DNA from: Eikenella sp.
GTDB lineage: Bacteria; Pseudomonadota; Gammaproteobacteria; Burkholderiales; Neisseriaceae
Assembly (NCBI GenBank): GCA_030528345.1
Contig: JAUMZB010000003.1
Location: 1-64,000 of the forward strand
Direction of reading: 5' to 3'
DNA: 64,000 bases
A model generated the notes under the pieces. It was not told the DNA's origin. It saw only the letters and a program-made list of their open reading frames with translations, and ran no database searches. Below, in pieces: positions 8,527 to 17,753 of this stretch. Positions within the stretch are counted from its first letter, which is position 1, and each line of letters starts with the position of its first letter. A program made the translations under genes and the position numbers.

Positions 8527-10215
8527 TCAGGTAGCCTGTGCATCGGTTTCGGGCGCCAAAGCTACGCGGCCGGAGGCACAGGCGCGCTCGCCCTGATGCA
8601 GGGAAAAATGGATTTTGCGCTTGGCCGCGTCCCGGCGCAGTTGCAGCACGATTTCATCATGCGGGCGCACAAACTGCTGGTATTTCAGGTTTTCGATGTG
8701 GGTTACCGCGCTGCGGCCCCAATCGAAACGGGCGGCCAAGTCCATCGCCCACTGCACTTCCACCACGCCGGGCACCAGCGGGAAGGCGGCGAAGTGGCCG
8801 CCGAAATACACCAAATCCAGCGGCACGCGGCCGCCGAAGCGGTATTCGCCGGCGGCTTCGTCGCTGTGCAGCAGCCGCCATTCGGGAGCGGTTTGCGGTG
8901 TGGCGAAGGCTGCCTGAAAATCCTGCTCGCGGATTTTGGCTTGGGTATTGCGCGGCAGTTCGGCGGCGAAACGCCAGTAGCGCGGCACGGCCACGGTGTC
9001 GAGTTCGGCGGCCACGCATTGTTTCAAAGCCTGTTGCACGGCGGCGCGGCCCTGTTCGCGCAGGGCTTGAATGCCGGCGGGAGAGAGCGCCGCCCATGCG
9101 GCCAGATGACGGTGTTGCGGGTGGCGGCCGCAATGGGCGTCGGCCACCCATTCGTGCGCCAGCAGGCGGTGTTCGATCTGCGGCAGCGACACCCGTTTGT
9201 CTTCAAACTTGATGATGCGGTCGCAGCGGCCGGCCAAATGCAGGCCGTCTTCGGCGAAGCGGGCGGCATCGGCGGTTTGCTGGCGGCCTGCCGACCACGG
9301 GGATTCCGCCCACAAAGCACCTTCTGCATTGAGGCCGGTGTGCACGGCGGGCAGCGGTGTCCAGGCGCCGCTGCCTTGGCGGCGGGCGATGACGCCGGTT
9401 TCGGTGCTGCCGTAAATATCGGTGGGGTAAAAGCCCAGTTGGCGGTGCAGCAGTTCGGCGGTAGCCTCGGGCAGGGCGCCGCCGGCGCTGAGGATGCCGC
9501 GTACCCGGCCGCGCAGTGTGTGCCAGTTGCGGCCTTCGCCCAAGCGGTTGAGCAGGGCGGGGCTGGTAATCCAGATACAGGGTTCGCCCGCTGCGGCGAG
9601 CAGGTCTTCGGGGTAGGGGCAGGCGTGACGGCCGATGCGCCAGCCGGCGGCCAGTGCGGTGAAGATGCGGAAGGTGAGGCCGTAGAGGTGCTGCGGGCTG
9701 ACGCTGCCCACCGCGCGCAGTCCCTGCCATGCTTGCGGCAGGCAGGCGGCCAAGGCCTGCGCTTCCCGCTGCATTTGGGCGGCGGTTTTGCGGATCACTT
9801 TGGCTTCGCCGGAAGAGCCGGAAGTTTTCAGATACAGCGCGGCGCCGTCTGCCACCCGGAGGCTACCTGAACCGCCCTCGGGCGTGCCGGCCTGTTCGGC
9901 GGCGCTGTCGTAGAGCAGATGGGGCGCGGGAAAGCCGGCTTGATCGGTGAGCCACAGCGTGCCGTGTTCTTCCGCCCAGCGGCGGTTGTTTTCGGCCAGA
10001 TTGGGCGGCAGATACACGTCGGCGCCGGCCTGCCAGGCGGCTAATAGGGCGGAGGCGAAACGGGCGTCGTCGTCAAACCACAGCGCCACGGCCGACACCT
10101 GCCGCGCCTGCAATTTGGCGGCGAGGGCGGCGGTGGCGCGGCGGAAGGCATCGGCCGGCCAATGGTCGGCAATCAGGGCGTCGGGGGCGGTATCGGGCAG
10201 AAAAGAAATCGGCAT
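8527..10215 (-). CDS. AMP-dependent ligase fused to hotdog-fold dehydratase (aryl polyene ApeH-ApeI type)
   Basis: A 562-residue two-domain protein. Residues about 20-450 are an ANL-family acyl/aryl ligase with the P-loop TSGSSGEAK (131-139), YGSTETG (268-274), the hinge aspartate in CDRIIKFEDKR (from 331), and the catalytic lysine in NTQAKI (437). Residues about 460-550 form a FabZ-like hotdog with GGHF (His484) and PGV. In aryl polyene clusters these are the starter-activating ligase and a dehydratase/thioesterase. Here they are one protein, next to the matching exporter. No ketosynthase, ketoreductase or carrier protein is present in the window, so the pathway must be completed elsewhere or is a remnant. 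The stop codon lies in an uptake sequence. Confidence 0.8.
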   Translation of the reverse strand: MPISFLPDTAPDALIADHWPADAFRRATAALAAKLQARQVSAVALWFDDDARFASALLAAWQAGADVYLPPNLAENNRRWAEEHGTLWLTDQAGFPAPHLLYDSAAEQAGTPEGGSGSLRVADGAALYLKTSGSSGEAKVIRKTAAQMQREAQALAACLPQAWQGLRAVGSVSPQHLYGLTFRIFTALAAGWRIGRHACPYPEDLLAAAGEPCIWITSPALLNRLGEGRNWHTLRGRVRGILSAGGALPEATAELLHRQLGFYPTDIYGSTETGVIARRQGSGAWTPLPAVHTGLNAEGALWAESPWSAGRQQTADAARFAEDGLHLAGRCDRIIKFEDKRVSLPQIEHRLLAHEWVADAHCGRHPQHRHLAAWAALSPAGIQALREQGRAAVQQALKQCVAAELDTVAVPRYWRFAAELPRNTQAKIREQDFQAAFATPQTAPEWRLLHSDEAAGEYRFGGRVPLDLVYFGGHFAAFPLVPGVVEVQWAMDLAARFDWGRSAVTHIENLKYQQFVRPHDEIVLQLRRDAAKRKIHFSLHQGERACASGRVALAPETDAQAT

Positions 10216-10265
10216 GGCGGTAAGGCGGCGGGTGGGTTTCAGGTAGCCTGTTGGCGGGGCAGGTT

Positions 10266-11807
10266 TCACGCCATTTCGCTGCGTTTGAAATGGCGGGGGC
10301 GGAAGCCGAGCAGGGCGAGGCTGGCAAAATACAGCAGCATGCCGGCGGCAATCAGGGCGGCCAGTTGGGCGGTGCGTTGCAGGCCGCCGGCGGCCACCCA
10401 GTCTGGCCGCCACCAGCCCTCCAGCCCCCACAGGCCGAGCCCCATCACCAACAGGGCGGCGGCGAGCTTGAGCAGAAAGGCCGCCCAGCCCGGTTTGGGT
10501 TGGTAGAAGCCTTTGCGGCGCAGCAGCACATAGAGCATGGCGGCGTTGAGGCAGGCGCCCAAGCCGATGGCCAGCGCCAGGCCGGCGTGTTGCAGCTTCC
10601 AGACGAACATCAGGTTCATCAATTGGGTGCAGATCAGGGTGAACACCGCCACTTTCACCGGCGTTTTGATGTCTTGGCGGGCGTAGAAGCCGGGTGCCAA
10701 CACCTTGATTAAAATCAGGCCGAGCAGGCCGGCGGCATAGGCGATCAGCGCCTGCTGGGTCATCTGCGCGTCGAACACGCCGATGCTGCCGTACATAAAC
10801 AGGGTGGCCACCAGCGGGAAAGACAGCACGGCCAGCCCCACGGCGGCGGGGGCGGCCAGGAGCAGGCACAGGCGCAGACCCCAATCGAGCAGGGCGGAAT
10901 ATTCGTGCGGGTTTTGCTTGGCGGCGTGTTTGGAGAGGCCGGGCAGCAGAATGGTGCCCAAAGCCACGCCCAGCACGCCGGTGGGCAGCTCCATCAGGCG
11001 GTCGGCAAAATACATCCACGACACGCTGCCGCTTTGCAGATAGGAGGCGAAGTTGGTGTTGATCAAGAGCGAAATCTGCGCCACGGAAGTGCCCATGATG
11101 GCCGGCACCATTTGTTTCAGCACGCGGTTGACCGCCGCATCGCGGAATTTCAGTTTCGGCCGTTTCAAGAGGCCGATCTGCCACAGCCACGGCAGCTGGA
11201 ACACCAGTTGCAGCACGCCGCCGGCAAACACCGCCCACGCCAGCGCCATCACCGGCGGGTCGAAATACGGCAAAAGCCACAGCGAAAATACGATGAACGA
11301 CACGTTCAGCAGCACCGGCGTGAAAGCGGGAATGGAAAATTTGCCGTAGGTGTTCAGAATGCTGCCGACAAAAGACGACAGCGAAATCAGCAGGATGTAG
11401 GGGAAAACCACCGGCATCATCAGGGTGGCCAGCGCAAAGCGGCCGTCGCCGTCGCGCCAGCCGCTGGCGGTGGCCAATACCACCCAAGGCGCGGCAATCA
11501 CGCCGATGGCGGTCACCATCATCAGCGCGAACAAGAGCATGCCGCCCACGTGCTGCACAAAAGCCCGGGTGGCGGCGGGCGATTGGTTTTGCTTGTATTC
11601 GGCCAGAACCGGCACAAAGGCTTGGGCAAACGCGCCTTCGGCAAAAATGCGCCGCAAGAGGTTGGGCAGGCGGAAGGCGACCACGAAGGCGTCCATTGCG
11701 TCGCCGGCGCCGAACACCCGCGCCAAAATGGCGTCGCGCACAAAGCCGAGCACCCGCGAAACCATGGTCAGACTGCCGAGTTTGGCCAGCGCGCCGAGTA
11801 GATTCAT
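10266..11807 (-). CDS. murJ: Lipid II flippase MurJ
   Basis: A 513-residue inner-membrane protein with 14 predicted helices of the MOP superfamily. It moves lipid II across the inner membrane for peptidoglycan synthesis. The N-terminus, with [23 protein letters not shown] and [23 protein letters not shown], is the MurJ hallmark and carries the arginines known to line the central cavity. Length is normal for the family. The gene reads away from the GyrI-like gene and is 50 bases upstream of the ligase/dehydratase fusion, although the two are unlikely to be functionally linked. It is an essential gene in most Gram-negative bacteria. Confidence 0.95.
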   Translation of the reverse strand: MNLLGALAKLGSLTMVSRVLGFVRDAILARVFGAGDAMDAFVVAFRLPNLLRRIFAEGAFAQAFVPVLAEYKQNQSPAATRAFVQHVGGMLLFALMMVTAIGVIAAPWVVLATASGWRDGDGRFALATLMMPVVFPYILLISLSSFVGSILNTYGKFSIPAFTPVLLNVSFIVFSLWLLPYFDPPVMALAWAVFAGGVLQLVFQLPWLWQIGLLKRPKLKFRDAAVNRVLKQMVPAIMGTSVAQISLLINTNFASYLQSGSVSWMYFADRLMELPTGVLGVALGTILLPGLSKHAAKQNPHEYSALLDWGLRLCLLLAAPAAVGLAVLSFPLVATLFMYGSIGVFDAQMTQQALIAYAAGLLGLILIKVLAPGFYARQDIKTPVKVAVFTLICTQLMNLMFVWKLQHAGLALAIGLGACLNAAMLYVLLRRKGFYQPKPGWAAFLLKLAAALLVMGLGLWGLEGWWRPDWVAAGGLQRTAQLAALIAAGMLLYFASLALLGFRPRHFKRSEMA

Positions 11808-11974
11808 TGTGTTGTTTGCCGTAAAACCGAAAGGTGCGCAGTGTACCGTAAGCGGTGGTTTTCAGGTAGCCTGAAAGCCTGAGGCTTTGCCGGCATGTCG
11901 GATGGCGGATGCGGTGCCGACAACCGTGCCGACGGCCTTGTCCTGGTGCAAAGTTTTGCTTTTGCCAAGAGGGA

Positions 11975-12002
11975 TTGACAGCGGATCGGGTGTTTGTATA
12001 GT
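11975..12002 (+). promoter_or_regulatory. Sigma-70 type promoter of the GyrI-like gene
   Basis: TTGACA (11975-11980), a 16-base spacer and TATAGT (11997-12002). The -35 box is a perfect consensus match and the -10 box is one base off. The ATG it would serve is at 12038. Confidence 0.75.
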
Positions 12003-12037
12003 AGCCGTTCGGCTTGATTGGAAAAAGGAAAATTAGA

Positions 12038-12664
12038 ATGAAATACGAGTGGAAAAAGAGTGAAAAAAGCGGGTATGGCGTCAAGCAAAAGCCTGAGTTG
12101 GTGGATGTGCCCGCCCAAACATTCATCATGATAAAAGGCGCGGGCAATCCCAATGGGGCGGATTTTTCGGCCAGGGTGTCCGCTTTGTATTCCTTGGCCT
12201 ATTCGATCAAAATGCTGTTTAAGGCGATGATGAAAACCGAGCCTGAGGACAAAATTACCGATTTTGCGGTTTATCCTTTGGAGGGGGTTTGGGAAAAGGC
12301 GGAGGCGGCGGGCGAAGCATTCGATAAGAATCGGCTGAAGTATACGCTGATGATCAAGCAGCCGGATGGCATTACGCGGGAAATGTTTGCGCAGGCGCTG
12401 GACAATGTGCGCAAGAAAAAACCGAACGATTTATACGATGAAATCGATTTTGAGCGGATGGCAGACGGAAAATCCGTGCAGATTCTGCATATAGGCAGTT
12501 ATGACCATGAGCCGGCTTCTTTTGAAAAAATGGATCGGTTCGTTCGGGAAATGGGACTGGAAAGAAGCGGCGATACCCATCGGGAGATATATCTGAACAA
12601 TGCCGGCAGAACGGCCGAAGACAAGCTGAAAACCATTTTAAGGTATGCGGTAAGAGAGAGGTAG
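12038..12664 (+). CDS. GyrI-like small-molecule-binding domain protein
   Basis: A 208-residue soluble protein built from two SHS2-like repeats, as in GyrI-like stand-alone proteins. Typical elements are the N-terminal segment around VDVPAQTFIMIKGAGNPNG, YPLEGVW in the middle, and a C-terminal VQILHIGSYDHEPASFEKM...REIYLNN...KLKTILRYAVR block. Relatives bind small hydrophobic or cationic molecules, and some hydrolyse them; no exact function is known for this type. AAAAAGGAAAATTAG before the ATG supports this start over a TTG eight codons upstream. A good promoter lies directly upstream and a MITE-like repeat directly downstream. Base composition is lower in GC than its neighbours, which hints at later acquisition. 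Confidence 0.8.
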   Translation: MKYEWKKSEKSGYGVKQKPELVDVPAQTFIMIKGAGNPNGADFSARVSALYSLAYSIKMLFKAMMKTEPEDKITDFAVYPLEGVWEKAEAAGEAFDKNRLKYTLMIKQPDGITREMFAQALDNVRKKKPNDLYDEIDFERMADGKSVQILHIGSYDHEPASFEKMDRFVREMGLERSGDTHREIYLNNAGRTAEDKLKTILRYAVRER

Positions 12665-12681
12665 TTTAAAAACCGAAGCCC

Positions 12682-12915
12682 TTAGGGCGTGTCGTCACAA
12701 AGCATTGCGGCGGTATTTTTGGTCAAAATCCGCATCTGCTGCGTTAAAAATGCTCGCAAGATGTCCAATCTTGCTGCGCTGGCTGGTTTTACTAGCGAAG
12801 CGTGTAAAACCGCCCTCTTCGAGTGAGCCTGGCAGCTGCAGATTTTGCCTCGGTAGCGCAGCGGACTTGCGCAGCTAAAAAACCGCTTCGCAAGCATTAT
12901 GACGACACGCCCTAA
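12682..12915. mobile_element. MITE-like element with 16-bp perfect terminal inverted repeats (family A)
   Basis: TTAGGGCGTGTCGTCA at 12682-12697 and its exact complement at 12900-12915 enclose 234 bp without a transposase. An inner imperfect repeat (AGCATTGCGG on the left, CGCTTCGCAAGCAT on the right) extends the symmetry. Related sequence occurs at 52836-53020, and a lone terminal repeat occurs at 49907-49922, so this is a family. I do not see a clear target duplication. Confidence 0.85.
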
Positions 12916-12970
12916 ATTCCTGGCAAGCGAATTTAGAGGGTTTTTCATGGGCAGAGATTTTTGCACAGTC

Positions 12971-14536
12971 TCAAGACGCACTTTTGCTTAGGGCAATGCG
13001 GCGGGCGAGCACGCGGTTGGGGGCGAGGGCGGCGGCCAAATCGGGCGGCAGCGGCAGGGCTTGGCCGAGGATTTGCGCGGCAATCAGCTCGCCGCACAAG
13101 GGGGCGGTGGTCAGCCCGCGGCTGCCGTGGGCGGTGTTGAGGAAGATGCCGGGCAGATAGGGGCAGGGCGTTTGGAAGGGATAGCGGCGGTCGTCGGCCA
13201 GTTTGGCATACTGTATTTGCATGGCGGCGTAGTCGCCGAGCGGGCCCACGGCGGGCAGGTGGTCGTGGCAGTCGGCACGCAGGGCGGTGTGGCCGGGCAG
13301 GGTGTCGCCCAGGCGGCGGTGCAGATCGGGGGCGAGCTCGGATAAGGCTTGGCGGTTGGCCAAGTCTTCTTGCGGCCGCCATGCCTGATCGCGGTCGTGC
13401 GGCACAAAGCTGGCACCGAAGCAGTAGCGGCCGCGGTAGGCGGGGGCAACATAGCTGCCGCCGCTGAGGGCGCAGCGCAGCGGCGGGCTGTGTGCGCCAA
13501 CGGCGGCCAGCGAGGTTTGGCCGCGGATGGCGTGCAGCGGGAAAGGGGCGATGCCGTTTGGCAAAGCGTCGGCACCGGTGCAAAACACCACATGGCTGGC
13601 TTGAAGCTGCCGCTTGCCGGCTGGCGTGCGGCAGCTCAGTTGCCAGCTTGAGCCGCTGCGGTGCAGGGCGTCGAGCCGGTGGGCGGGCAGCAGGCGGATA
13701 TTGGGCTGGGCAAGCAGGGCGGCCACCCAAGCGGGCGGATGGATCCAGGCGCCTTGCGGCCAAAACAGGCCGTCGAGCCGGTTCAGATCGGTGCCGGCCA
13801 AGGCGGCGGCTTGCTCGGCGGAAACGGGGTAATAGAGGTGGCGGTTGGCGGTTTGCGCGGCCAGCGCGGCCAGCGCGGCGTTGCGCCGGCGCTCGGCGGC
13901 GTTGTGGTTGAGGTGCAGCACGCCGCATGCCTGCCAATGTGCGGGATCCAGGGTGGCGGCCAAGAGGCGCAGGCTGAAGCCGTAGGCGGCGAGCAGCAGG
14001 CGGGTTTGCGCGGTGGGGTGGGGGGAAATTTTGGCGTACAGCAAGCCCTGATGGTTACCGGAGGCGGCTTGGGCGGGCGCGGCCTGTTCGAGCACGGTGA
14101 CTTGGAGGCCGCGTCGCGCCAGCGCGTAGGCGGTGGCCGCACCGGCGATGCCGGCACCGACCACCACGATGTTGTCGGGCGGCAGCAGGGGGGCGGCTTG
14201 CAGCCAGGGCGGCTGCGGCAGGCTGTGTTGTTCTGCGGGCGGGCTGTCTTGCCAATACAGGAGCCGGAAGCCGTAGGCCGCGAGCCGGGGCGCTTCTGCT
14301 GCGGGCAGCAGCCACAGCCCGCGGCCGTAGGGATTGTGCTTGGCGGGCAGATAGTTGGCGGCGCCGGCGGCACAGGTCTGGATGGTGCGGAAACCCGGAG
14401 TGTCCGTTTTCAGGTAGCCTGTTGCGGCGGCGGGATCGCCGCACAAAACCACCAATGCCGCCTGCCGATGGGCTTGGCAGGCGGCTGCTGCGGTATTGGC
14501 ATCGGGCAGGCGGTGCCAGATAAGGGCGGCGGTCAT
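12971..14536 (-). CDS. mnmC: MnmC-type FAD-dependent tRNA-wobble-uridine oxidoreductase without the methyltransferase domain
   Basis: A 521-residue protein. From residue 121 it is a DAO-fold flavoprotein with VVVGAGIAGAATAYALARRG, a mid-domain VVFCTGA, HAIRGQ, and a C-terminal NTAHGSRGLTTAPLCGELIAAQI. This is the pattern of the MnmC oxidase domain, which removes the carboxymethyl group from cmnm5(s2)U34 of tRNA. E. coli MnmC is about 670 residues with an N-terminal methyltransferase; here the first 120 residues are too short for that and lack a SAM motif. Either a separate methyltransferase exists or only the oxidase step is done. Thirteen bases from the upstream stop suggest cotranscription with the mutase gene. 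An uptake sequence lies in the N-terminal region. Confidence 0.82.
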   Translation of the reverse strand: MTAALIWHRLPDANTAAAACQAHRQAALVVLCGDPAAATGYLKTDTPGFRTIQTCAAGAANYLPAKHNPYGRGLWLLPAAEAPRLAAYGFRLLYWQDSPPAEQHSLPQPPWLQAAPLLPPDNIVVVGAGIAGAATAYALARRGLQVTVLEQAAPAQAASGNHQGLLYAKISPHPTAQTRLLLAAYGFSLRLLAATLDPAHWQACGVLHLNHNAAERRRNAALAALAAQTANRHLYYPVSAEQAAALAGTDLNRLDGLFWPQGAWIHPPAWVAALLAQPNIRLLPAHRLDALHRSGSSWQLSCRTPAGKRQLQASHVVFCTGADALPNGIAPFPLHAIRGQTSLAAVGAHSPPLRCALSGGSYVAPAYRGRYCFGASFVPHDRDQAWRPQEDLANRQALSELAPDLHRRLGDTLPGHTALRADCHDHLPAVGPLGDYAAMQIQYAKLADDRRYPFQTPCPYLPGIFLNTAHGSRGLTTAPLCGELIAAQILGQALPLPPDLAAALAPNRVLARRIALSKSAS

Positions 14537-14549
14537 GGGCGGCGCGGGC

Positions 14550-15935
14550 TTAGGCCTGCGGCCACAGCAAGCCGGGATGGCTGCCGATAACGGCGCGGAA
14601 TTGCGCCTGAATGCGCGCCAGCGCCGCTGCGTTGTCGGCTTCGAAGCGCAGCACCAGCACCGGTGTGGTATTGGAGGCGCGCATCAGGCCGAAGCCGTCG
14701 GCAAATTCCACCCGCAGGCCGTCGAGGGTGATGCGCTGCTGCTCGCCCTCAAAACGGGCGTGCGCGGCCAATTGGGCAATGATGGCGTGGCCGTTGCCGC
14801 CGGCAGGCACGTCGATATTGATTTCGGGGGTGGACACGCCTTCGGGCAGGGCGTTGAGCACCGCGCCGGGATTGGGGCTACCTGAAAGGATTTCCAGCAG
14901 GCGGGCGCCGGCGTAGAGGCCGTCGTCAAAGCCGAACCAGCGTTCTTTGAAAAATACATGGCCACTCATTTCGCCCGCCAGCAGGGCGCCGTGTTCTTTC
15001 ATCGCCGCTTTCATAAAGCTGTGGCCGGTTTTTCCCATAATGGCCTGGCCGCCGTGTTGAGTGATCCACGGTGTGAGCAGGCGGCTGGATTTGACGTCGA
15101 AAATGATTTTGGCGCCGGGGTGGCGCGACAACACGTCTTGGGCAAACAGCATCAGCTGGCGGTCGGGATAGATGATGTTGCCCTCGCGGGTGACCACGCC
15201 CAGGCGGTCGCCGTCGCCGTCAAACGCCAAGCCGATTTCGGCGTCGCCTTCGCGCAGGGCGCGCATCAGGTCTTGCAGATTTTCCGGTTTGGCCGGGTCG
15301 GGGTGGTGGTTGGGGAAGCGGCCGTCTACTTCGCAGAAGAGTTCCTCCACTTCGCAACCGAGTGCGCGGTAAAGCTTGCCGGCAAAAGCGCCGGTCACCC
15401 CGTTGCCGGCGTCGATGGCGATTTTCATCGGCCGCGCCAGGCGGATATGGCCGCTGATGTGGTTTTGGTATTCGGCAGCCATATCGCGCCGGCGCACGCT
15501 GCCTGGCGGGCTACCTGAAACAAAATCTTCGTTTTCGATGGCTAAGCGCAGAGCCTGAATGTCGCCGCCGGCCAGGGTTTGCCCGCCGAGCATCATTTTG
15601 AAGCCGTTGTAATCGGGCGGATTGTGGCTGCCGGTAATCATCACGCCGCTGCCGCCGCAATGCTGTACGGCGGCGAAATACAGCATGGGGGTGGCCACCA
15701 TGCCCACGTCGAGCACGTTGAGGCCGCTGGCCGTGAGGCCGCGGGCCAGTGCGTCCATCAGGGCGGTGCCGCTGAGGCGGCCGTCGCGGCCGAGGGCGAT
15801 CTCGTCTATGCCTTGTGCGGCGGCGCGGGCGGCGATGGCGCGGCCGATTTGATGGGCGGCTTCTTCGGTAAGGCTTTGGCCGACGATGCCGCGGATGTCG
15901 TAGGCTTTGAAGATGTCGGGGGCAATGGCGGGCAT
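14550..15935 (-). CDS. Phosphomannomutase/phosphoglucomutase (AlgC type)
   Basis: A 461-residue alpha-D-phosphohexomutase. It shows the phosphoserine loop TGSHNPP (Ser103), the Mg-binding DGDGDR (239-244), the sugar-binding GEMSGH near 322, and the phosphate-binding RASNTTP in domain 4. It interconverts mannose or glucose 6- and 1-phosphates and supplies precursors for LPS and capsule. The neisserial homologue Pgm is needed for full-length lipooligosaccharide. GGAGACACC stands before the ATG. Two uptake sequences are embedded in frame (14875 and 15508), apparently tolerated in surface loops. Cotranscription with mnmC is likely. Confidence 0.93.
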   Translation of the reverse strand: MPAIAPDIFKAYDIRGIVGQSLTEEAAHQIGRAIAARAAAQGIDEIALGRDGRLSGTALMDALARGLTASGLNVLDVGMVATPMLYFAAVQHCGGSGVMITGSHNPPDYNGFKMMLGGQTLAGGDIQALRLAIENEDFVSGSPPGSVRRRDMAAEYQNHISGHIRLARPMKIAIDAGNGVTGAFAGKLYRALGCEVEELFCEVDGRFPNHHPDPAKPENLQDLMRALREGDAEIGLAFDGDGDRLGVVTREGNIIYPDRQLMLFAQDVLSRHPGAKIIFDVKSSRLLTPWITQHGGQAIMGKTGHSFMKAAMKEHGALLAGEMSGHVFFKERWFGFDDGLYAGARLLEILSGSPNPGAVLNALPEGVSTPEINIDVPAGGNGHAIIAQLAAHARFEGEQQRITLDGLRVEFADGFGLMRASNTTPVLVLRFEADNAAALARIQAQFRAVIGSHPGLLWPQA

Positions 15936-15949
15936 GGTGTCTCCGTGGT

Positions 15950-16552
15950 TTATTTTTTGATGAGGTTCACAAACAATTCGCGGCCGGCACGCGGAGCGGC
16001 GGAATTGTGGCAGGTTTCGAAGGCGGCAAAGGCAAAGTGTGGTGCAAACAGGGTTTCGTATTCGGCGCGGCTGCCGGAGAACGGCGGGCCGTTGTCAAAC
16101 TCGCAGTCAAACAACACGCCGACGAGCCGCCCGCCCGTTTTGAGCAGGCCGTGCATTTTGGCGGCGTATTCGGGGCGGCGGGCGGGGTCGATGGCGCAGA
16201 GGAAGGTTTGCTCCACAATCAGGTCGAAGGGTTCGCCCTGCCAAGCGAAAAAATCGGCGTGCAGCAGGTGCCCGGCCGGAAAGCCGGGGTGTTGCTCGGC
16301 AAAGCGGTGCAGCGGGGCTTCGGCAAAGTCGAGTACATACACTTGCGAAAAGCCGGCCTGATGCAGATAGGCGGCTTCATAGGCGTTGCCGGCGCCGGGA
16401 ATCAGTATGCGCAGGTCGCGGCACTTAAGCTGGTCGAAATAGGCTTTGAGGGGCGGGGAGATGCCGCGCATGTCCCAGCCGGTGTAGCCTTGTTCGTAGC
16501 GCTGCTGCCAATATTCGGCGCGGCTGACTTCGTGGCCGGCGGTGTTGCTCAT
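15950..16552 (-). CDS. TPMT-family SAM-dependent methyltransferase
   Basis: A 200-residue protein of the thiopurine S-methyltransferase family. Motifs seen are the N-terminal Y-W..RY..G.TGWDMRGISPPL, the SAM-binding LIPGAGNAYEAAYLHQAG, an acidic VLDFAEAP, and DLIVEQTFLCAIDPARRPEY. Bacterial relatives methylate tellurite, selenium or thiol compounds, and some act on isothiocyanates. The true substrate is unknown. AGGA precedes the start. It reads into the mutase gene with 14 bases between them, so it may be the first gene of a TPMT-mutase-mnmC transcript, without an obvious common pathway. Confidence 0.88.
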   Translation of the reverse strand: MSNTAGHEVSRAEYWQQRYEQGYTGWDMRGISPPLKAYFDQLKCRDLRILIPGAGNAYEAAYLHQAGFSQVYVLDFAEAPLHRFAEQHPGFPAGHLLHADFFAWQGEPFDLIVEQTFLCAIDPARRPEYAAKMHGLLKTGGRLVGVLFDCEFDNGPPFSGSRAEYETLFAPHFAFAAFETCHNSAAPRAGRELFVNLIKK

Positions 16553-16662
16553 GCTGTGTTCCTGTGTTGTGGAGAGGCTGTGGCCGGGCTGAAACTTGCT
16601 TTTCCGGTTTCAGGTAGCCTTTGCCCTTGCGGGGTGCGGTTTTGCGGCTGAATCGGGCTGCT

Positions 16663-17694
16663 TCAGTTGTGGAAGGTGTGGGTGAAGGCCGCCAGCTCGG
16701 CGCGTTTGGCCAAGGCTTTGCCGCTGTCTATGGCTTCTTGCGCCAAGGCCACGCCGTCTTCCAAGGTGGCGGCCACTTGGCCGGCATACAGGGTGGCGGC
16801 GGCGTTGAGCAGCACGATGTCGCGGTGGGCGCCGGCATCGCCTTGCAGCACGCTGTTCATCATGGCCAGCGATTCGGCGGCGGAGGCTACCTGAATGGCA
16901 GACAAATCGCGTTGCAGCGGCAGGCCGAATTGTTCGGGATGGATGTCGTATTCGGCAATGATGCCGTCTTTGAGTTCGGCCACGCGGGTGGGGCCGGTGA
17001 GGGTGATTTCGTCCAAGCCGTCGTGGCCGTGCACCACCAGCACGTGGCGGCTGCCGAGTTGTTGCAGCACGCGGGAGAGAATGCCCACCAAGTCGATGTG
17101 GAACACGCCGAGCACTTGGTTGGGTGCGCCGGCGGGGTTGGTGAGCGGGCCGAGGATGTTGAACAGGGTGCGCACGCCCAAGGCGCGGCGCACGGGTGCG
17201 ACGTATTTCATGCTGCTGTGGTGGTTGGGGGCGAACATGAAGCCGGCGCCCACTTGGTCGATGCAGGCGCCCACCTGCTCCGGCGACAGGGTCAGCGCAA
17301 TGCCGGCCAGCTCCATCACGTCGGCCGAGCCACTGGAGGAAGACACGCTGCGGCCGCCGTGCTTGGCCACTTTGGCGCCGGCGGCGGTGGCCACAAACAT
17401 GGCGGTGCTGGAGATGTTGAAAGTGTGGGCGTTGTCGCCGCCGGTGCCCACCACGTCCACCAAATGTTCGGCCTGGCGCACCGGCACTTGGGCGGCAAAT
17501 TCGCGCATCACGGCGGCGGCGGCGGCGATTTCGGATACGGTTTCCACCTTGATGCGCAGGCCCACCAGCAAGGCGGCGATCAGTTCGGGTTGGATTTCGC
17601 CGCGCATGATTTGGCGCATCAGGGAAGTCATTTCGTCTTGGAACAATTCATTGTTGTCGATTAATCGGTTCAGCGCTTGTTGCGGGGTAATCAT
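16663..17694 (-). CDS. trpD: Anthranilate phosphoribosyltransferase
   Basis: A 343-residue enzyme that joins anthranilate and PRPP in the second committed step of tryptophan synthesis. The PRPP-binding glycine loop VVGTGGD sits near residue 80, followed by [21 protein letters not shown] sequence, [14 protein letters not shown], and the [16 protein letters not shown] block. Length is normal. GGAAAACCC precedes the ATG. trpG lies 1.6 kb away in the same direction; yqeY, a disrupted gene and a lipoprotein gene lie between them. The trp genes are therefore dispersed, as is usual in Neisseriaceae. An in-frame uptake sequence is present at 16884. Confidence 0.96.
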   Translation of the reverse strand: MITPQQALNRLIDNNELFQDEMTSLMRQIMRGEIQPELIAALLVGLRIKVETVSEIAAAAAVMREFAAQVPVRQAEHLVDVVGTGGDNAHTFNISSTAMFVATAAGAKVAKHGGRSVSSSSGSADVMELAGIALTLSPEQVGACIDQVGAGFMFAPNHHSSMKYVAPVRRALGVRTLFNILGPLTNPAGAPNQVLGVFHIDLVGILSRVLQQLGSRHVLVVHGHDGLDEITLTGPTRVAELKDGIIAEYDIHPEQFGLPLQRDLSAIQVASAAESLAMMNSVLQGDAGAHRDIVLLNAAATLYAGQVAATLEDGVALAQEAIDSGKALAKRAELAAFTHTFHN

Positions 17695-17753
17695 GGGTTT
17701 TCCAGAGGAGGTTTCAGGTAGCCTGATGGGTTGTTCGTATTAATGATTTAAGG

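Noticed and set aside
8527..12153. A single reading frame of about 1,200 codons on the minus strand
   Set aside because: It is an artefact of GC-rich DNA: only 8527-10215 is the real ligase-dehydratase. The rest runs antisense-like through murJ in another frame, with Arg/Pro-rich sequence.
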